A stretch of DNA of 5,170 nucleotides. It comes from CAYJAZ01 sp964370095 (GTDB taxonomy: Bacteria; Desulfobacterota; Desulfovibrionia; Desulfovibrionales; Desulfovibrionaceae). The translations under genes and the position numbers were made by a program. Positions 4,938 through 5,170 of this stretch are shown here, piece by piece. The DNA lies in assembly GCA_964370095.1 (NCBI GenBank), contig CAYJHJ010000103.1, positions 1-5,170 of the forward strand, given 5' to 3'. The notes under the pieces are model-generated. The model worked only from the letters and a program-made list of their open reading frames with translations, had not been told where the DNA came from and ran no database searches. The stretch's first letter is position 1, and each line of letters starts with the position of its first letter.

Positions 4938-4957
4938 TGTGCATGAATATATGCACA
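4938..4957 (+). promoter_or_regulatory. Short inverted repeat in the rpsU leader
   Basis: TGTGCAT (4938-4944) and ATGCACA (4951-4957) are perfect reverse complements separated by GAATAT. The hairpin ends 12 bases before the Shine-Dalgarno and is not followed by a T-tract, so it is not a terminator. It could be an mRNA leader hairpin (autoregulation or stability) or a dyad for a DNA-binding protein. Function is not known from the sequence. Confidence 0.55.
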
Positions 4958-4969
4958 AAATTCAAAAAG

Positions 4970-4978
4970 AGGGGGTGA
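4970..4978 (+). promoter_or_regulatory. Strong ribosome binding site of rpsU
   Basis: AGGGGGTGA (4970-4978) matches the anti-Shine-Dalgarno complement AGGAGGTGA at eight of nine positions. It stands five bases before the ATG at 4984. It is the strongest such site in the window, as expected for a ribosomal-protein gene. Confidence 0.8.
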
Positions 4979-4983
4979 TTTTA

Positions 4984-5170
4984 ATGCCGGGAGTATTTCT
5001 TACAGAAGATGATTATAACTTTGATATTGCCCTCCGTCGTTTTAAAAAACAGGTTGAAAAAGCAGGGGTTCTTTCAGAAATGAAAAAACGTCAACATTAC
5101 GAAAAACCAAGCGTAATGCGTAAAAAGAAAAAAGCTGCTGCTCGTAAACGCTTATTGAAAAAAATGCGTA
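4984..5170 (+). CDS. rpsU: 30S ribosomal protein S21 (3' end cut by window edge)
   Basis: From the ATG at 4984, 62 codons run to the window end without a stop. NFDIALRRFKKQVEKAG (12-28) and the following EMKKRQHYEKPS (32-43) with a lysine/arginine-rich KKKKAAARKR tail are the defining S21 sequence. S21 binds the small-subunit platform near the anti-Shine-Dalgarno and helps initiation. Typical S21 proteins are about 65-75 residues, so only a few codons should be missing. The opening MPGV and the following acidic stretch resemble Desulfovibrio S21 as I remember it, one of the taxonomic hints here. In many bacteria rpsU leads an operon with dnaG and rpoD; whether it does here lies beyond the window. 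It has its own promoter candidate and a strong ribosome site. Confidence 0.97.
   Translation, partial: MPGVFLTEDDYNFDIALRRFKKQVEKAGVLSEMKKRQHYEKPSVMRKKKKAAARKRLLKKMR

Overview
The window is AT-rich (roughly one third G+C by eye) bacterial chromosome from a Gram-negative anaerobe. It carries a TonB-dependent outer-membrane receptor, a periplasmic binding protein, a clostridial/sulfate-reducer-like ferredoxin-thioredoxin reductase catalytic subunit, and an S21 protein of the type I associate with Desulfovibrionaceae (Desulfobacterota). A low-GC member of that family, in the range of Lawsonia-like or gut desulfovibrios, is my best inference; the sequence alone does not fix the genus.

Layout. 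Bases 1-176 hold the 5' end of gatB on the minus strand, cut by the window edge. Bases 177-348 are a divergent promoter region. A UspA-family stress protein (349-816) follows, with a hairpin behind it (837-886). Next is a tightly overlapping pair: a membrane-anchored glutaredoxin-like protein (946-1425) and a ferredoxin-thioredoxin reductase catalytic subunit (1412-1738). Bases 1739-2093 contain no protein gene but hold a cobalamin riboswitch, with its aptamer at about 1825-1974 and an expression platform reaching the btuB Shine-Dalgarno. Then come btuB (2094-3920) and btuF (3961-4818). After a 165-base gap with a promoter and a small leader hairpin, rpsU (4984 to the window end) begins and runs off the edge.

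How the parts work together. The riboswitch should turn down the btuB-btuF uptake unit when cobalamin is plentiful. BtuB would import corrinoid across the outer membrane and BtuF would bind it in the periplasm; the inner-membrane permease and ATPase (BtuC, BtuD) are not in the window. The glutaredoxin/FTR pair looks like a short electron-transfer chain from ferredoxin to a thiol-disulfide protein held at the cytoplasmic membrane.

The most rewarding non-coding structure is the btuB leader. A 10-base stretch of the aptamer L5 loop (1885-1894) is perfectly complementary to 2006-2015 in the expression platform, as expected for the L5-L13 kissing interaction. A Shine-Dalgarno sequestor (2041-2091) competes with an antisequestor (1998-2004 with 2043-2049). 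I found no mobile element, CRISPR array, tRNA or rRNA, and no clearly unprecedented system; the glutaredoxin/FTR module is the least ordinary protein-coding part.
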